From positions 1 through 15,086 of the forward strand of contig JASHVY010000010.1 in assembly GCA_030044345.1 (NCBI GenBank): a stretch of 15,086 nt of DNA, given 5' to 3'. Of this stretch, positions 13,213 through 15,086 are shown in pieces. Every line of letters begins with the position of its first letter. Positions within the stretch are counted from its first letter, which is position 1. Made by a program: the position numbers and the translations under genes. The notes beneath the pieces were generated by a model that saw nothing but the letters and a program-made list of their open reading frames with translations, was not told the DNA's origin and made no database searches. This stretch comes from Acetobacteraceae bacterium (GTDB lineage Bacteria; Pseudomonadota; Alphaproteobacteria; Acetobacterales; Acetobacteraceae).

Positions 13213-14325
13213 TCAGCCGTCTTCGAGATGAAGCAGGAGGGCGAGCGCGAGCATCAGGCCGGCGGCGGCCGGCGCCCAGGCGGCAAGCGACAGCGGCAGG
13301 GCGCCCGACTGGCCATATTCCGCAGCGACCTTCGAAATCAGGAAGAGCGCGAAGCCCGCAGCGACTCCGCTGCCCAGCATCTCCGAGACGCCCCCGCGCC
13401 GCGCCGGGCGCATGGAGAAGCCGGCGGCGACGAGCGCCATCGTTCCGCAGAGCAGCGGCAGCGCGAGCAGGGTCTGGAAATAGAGCCGGTGCGAGACCGT
13501 CGAAAATCCGGCATGGGCGAGGAGCGCGATGAACCCCGGAAGCTGCCAGACCGAGAGCGTATCGGGCGAGGCGAAGCTCTCCTGCACGCGGGCGAGGGTA
13601 AGGTCGGTCGGCAGGCGGATGGTCTGGGGCGCGCTGGGCAAATGCCCCGGCTCGAGCGTGCGGGCCGCGGTGAAGACCCAGACCCCCGGCAGAAGCTCCG
13701 CCCGCTCCGCCTCGATCCGCTGCAGGAGGCGGTCGCTTCCGCCGAGACGGAAGACACTGACCTGCCGGGCGCGCAGGCTCTTTCCCTGCTGCACGACATG
13801 ATTGGCATGGATGATCGCCACGCCGTCCGGGCTCAGCCCGTCGTCGGACTGGCGGACCCAGAGTTCCCCGCCGCTGAGCGAGAGCGGATGGGAGCCGACA
13901 TCGATATGGGCTTCGTTGAGCGTCTCGGCCCGGCTGTAGGTGACCGAGGAGATCGGGCTGATCACGCCTGTGGCGAACGCGCCGATGCTGAGCGCGACCA
14001 GGAAGGGTGCGCCCAGGATCTGCCAGACGGAGACGCCCGAGGCGCGCGCGACGACCAGCTCCGAGGAGCGGGTGAGACGCCAGAAGGCATAGATGCCGCC
14101 AAGCAGCACCGCGAAGGGAAGGATCTGCATCATCAGCCAGGGCAGGCGCAGCGCGGCAATCTCGGCGACGAGGCCGAAGGTCGCGTCCGGCCTTAGGGAG
14201 GCGCGGCGCAGCAGCTCGATGAAATCGAAGAGCGAGGCGAGCCCCGTGAGGCCGCCGAGCGCGGTGAGGACCGCGAGCAGGAACTGGCGGGCGAAATAGA
14301 AAGCGAGCGTGGCGGCGAACGTCAC
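13213..14325 (-). CDS. lptG: LPS export ABC transporter permease LptG
   Basis: LptG pairs with LptF and the ATPase LptB in the inner membrane to pull LPS out and pass it to LptC. The product of about 370 residues has an N-terminal helix (YFARQFLLAVLTALGGL), then helices including PWLMMQILPFAVLLGGIYAFWRLTRSSELVVARASGVS. A periplasmic beta-jellyroll region lies in the middle (GSHPLSLSGGELWVRQ to RTLEPGH), and three C-terminal helices close it. LTRSSELVVARASGVS is the coupling-helix region conserved in YjgP/YjgQ proteins. Upstream in-frame ATG 14368-14370 would overlap lptF by 49 bases; I prefer GTG 14323-14325, which forms a GTGA overlap with the lptF stop and gives a typical N-terminus. It is between lptF and lptD in one operon. 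Confidence 0.9.
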   Translation of the reverse strand: MTFAATLAFYFARQFLLAVLTALGGLTGLASLFDFIELLRRASLRPDATFGLVAEIAALRLPWLMMQILPFAVLLGGIYAFWRLTRSSELVVARASGVSVWQILGAPFLVALSIGAFATGVISPISSVTYSRAETLNEAHIDVGSHPLSLSGGELWVRQSDDGLSPDGVAIIHANHVVQQGKSLRARQVSVFRLGGSDRLLQRIEAERAELLPGVWVFTAARTLEPGHLPSAPQTIRLPTDLTLARVQESFASPDTLSVWQLPGFIALLAHAGFSTVSHRLYFQTLLALPLLCGTMALVAAGFSMRPARRGGVSEMLGSGVAAGFALFLISKVAAEYGQSGALPLSLAAWAPAAAGLMLALALLLHLEDG

Positions 14326-15086
14326 GGCGTGCCGAGCCCCGGCCGGCGCAGGAAGACGGGAAGGCGCCACGGCCGGGAGAAGAGGAGCCAGGCGAAGACG
14401 ATGCCGGGGAGGATTGCGTGGATCCAGATCAGCGGCATCAGCCGCGGCTCGCGGGCGGCGAGCGAGGCGATCGCGAGCTGGGAGGCGAGCAGCGCCACCA
14501 CGCCGCCGACCGCGGCCGCCGTGCGCCAGAGGCCGCCATGGCGGCGGAAGCTGCCGGCGAGCACGCTGTAGAGGGCGAGCATCGCGAAGGAGACGGCGGT
14601 GAAGGGGCTCGAGAGACGGCGATAGGCCTCGACCCGGAACTTGGGCATGTCGCGCGGCGCGACCGTCATCGGGTCGGGATGGAGGAGCTGGTCGAGCGGA
14701 AGCTCGGAAGCGTCGCGATAGCGCTGCTGGGCGCCGTCGTCGTTCGCCTCGAGGTCGATCGTGTTCTCGCCGAAGGTCAGCACATTGAGCCGGCCCGTCC
14801 GCCGGTCGATCACCTGCCGGCTGCCGTGGAAGAGCAGCACTTCCGGCCCGTCCGGCCCGTCCGTGATGCGGCCGGTCTCGGCGAGGATCGTCGCCTGGTC
14901 GTCCGGGTCGCGCGCGTCATCGACCAGGATGCCGTGCAGCGTGCCGTCCACGTCGCGCTTGCGCACATAGACGGTGAAATTGTCCGAGACCGGAGTGAAC
15001 ACGCCCTCCTGAAGCAGGAAGGCGGCGATGCGGTTGCGGATCTCGAACTGGTACTGGCGGAAGGCCGCGACGCTCGCCGGCACGAT
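14322..15086 (-). CDS. lptF: LPS export ABC transporter permease LptF, C-terminal part (cut by window edge)
   Basis: The last 254 residues of the partner permease of LptG; the N-terminal helices lie beyond the right edge, and the frame is open to the last base. Visible are a short stretch FRQYQFEIRNRIAAFLLQEGVFTPVSDNFTVYVRKRD, the periplasmic beta-jellyroll (LHGILVDDARDPDDQATILAETGRI, VLLFHGSRQVIDRRTGRLNVLTF), then PMTVAPRDMPKFRVEAYRRLSSPFTAVSFAMLALYSVLAGSF with the first of three closing helices. This order is diagnostic of LptF rather than LptG, as is its place first in the lptF-lptG-lptD order. The stop TGA overlaps the proposed lptG GTG. The promoter of the operon must be to the right of the window. 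Confidence 0.9.
   Translation of the reverse strand: MVPASVAAFRQYQFEIRNRIAAFLLQEGVFTPVSDNFTVYVRKRDVDGTLHGILVDDARDPDDQATILAETGRITDGPDGPEVLLFHGSRQVIDRRTGRLNVLTFGENTIDLEANDDGAQQRYRDASELPLDQLLHPDPMTVAPRDMPKFRVEAYRRLSSPFTAVSFAMLALYSVLAGSFRRHGGLWRTAAAVGGVVALLASQLAIASLAAREPRLMPLIWIHAILPGIVFAWLLFSRPWRLPVFLRRPGLGTP

Noticed and set aside
13150..14196. 348-codon open frame on the plus strand
   Set aside because: It is antisense to lptG, with no domain or signal.
14326..14370. Longer LptG start at ATG 14370
   Set aside because: It would overlap lptF by 49 bases. The GTGA overlap at 14323-14325 gives a normal LptG start.

Overview
This window is GC-rich chromosomal DNA from a Gram-negative bacterium that makes lipopolysaccharide. 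The gene order lptF-lptG-lptD-surA-rsmA, the MinC type and the style of the intergenic palindromic repeats all suggest an alphaproteobacterium. The family Acetobacteraceae is a plausible home, but I infer this from protein style and ran no search.

Left part, 1-5300. A partial minC lies at the left edge on the minus strand. A 717-base gap follows, with one doubtful small exported-protein ORF. Next comes a plus-strand pair: an Nramp-related transporter and a free-standing two-CBS-domain protein. Facing them on the minus strand is a quinone oxidoreductase gene coupled by ATGA overlap to a second, different Nramp-related transporter. The two pairs converge on two hairpins at 2696-2791. Both transporters have the Nramp fold but lack the Asn, Met and His of the classical metal site, so they look like Nramp-related (possibly Mg2+) carriers rather than Mn/Fe importers.

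Middle part, 5085-8750. A two-gene plus-strand unit encodes a Tat-type substrate-binding protein and a short-chain dehydrogenase. A minus-strand gene for an exported protein of unknown function follows. This stretch carries three copies of a 106-base palindromic repeat (82-85% identical by hand alignment). Between two of the copies sits a 299-base element with 18-base perfect terminal inverted repeats, a CTAG/CTGG flanking duplication and three internal hairpins. That element is the most striking non-coding object here. Several repeats begin or end exactly on gene stop codons.

Right part, 8747-15086. The minus-strand run lptF (partial), lptG, lptD, surA, rsmA forms an outer-membrane biogenesis operon: LptFG extract LPS, LptD inserts it, SurA chaperones LptD and other porins, and RsmA methylates 16S rRNA. 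pdxA, which often sits between surA and rsmA in alphaproteobacteria, is absent. The rsmA frame has no ATG, GTG or TTG upstream of its conserved LGQHFL motif. The best-placed candidate start is an ACG behind an AAGGAG.
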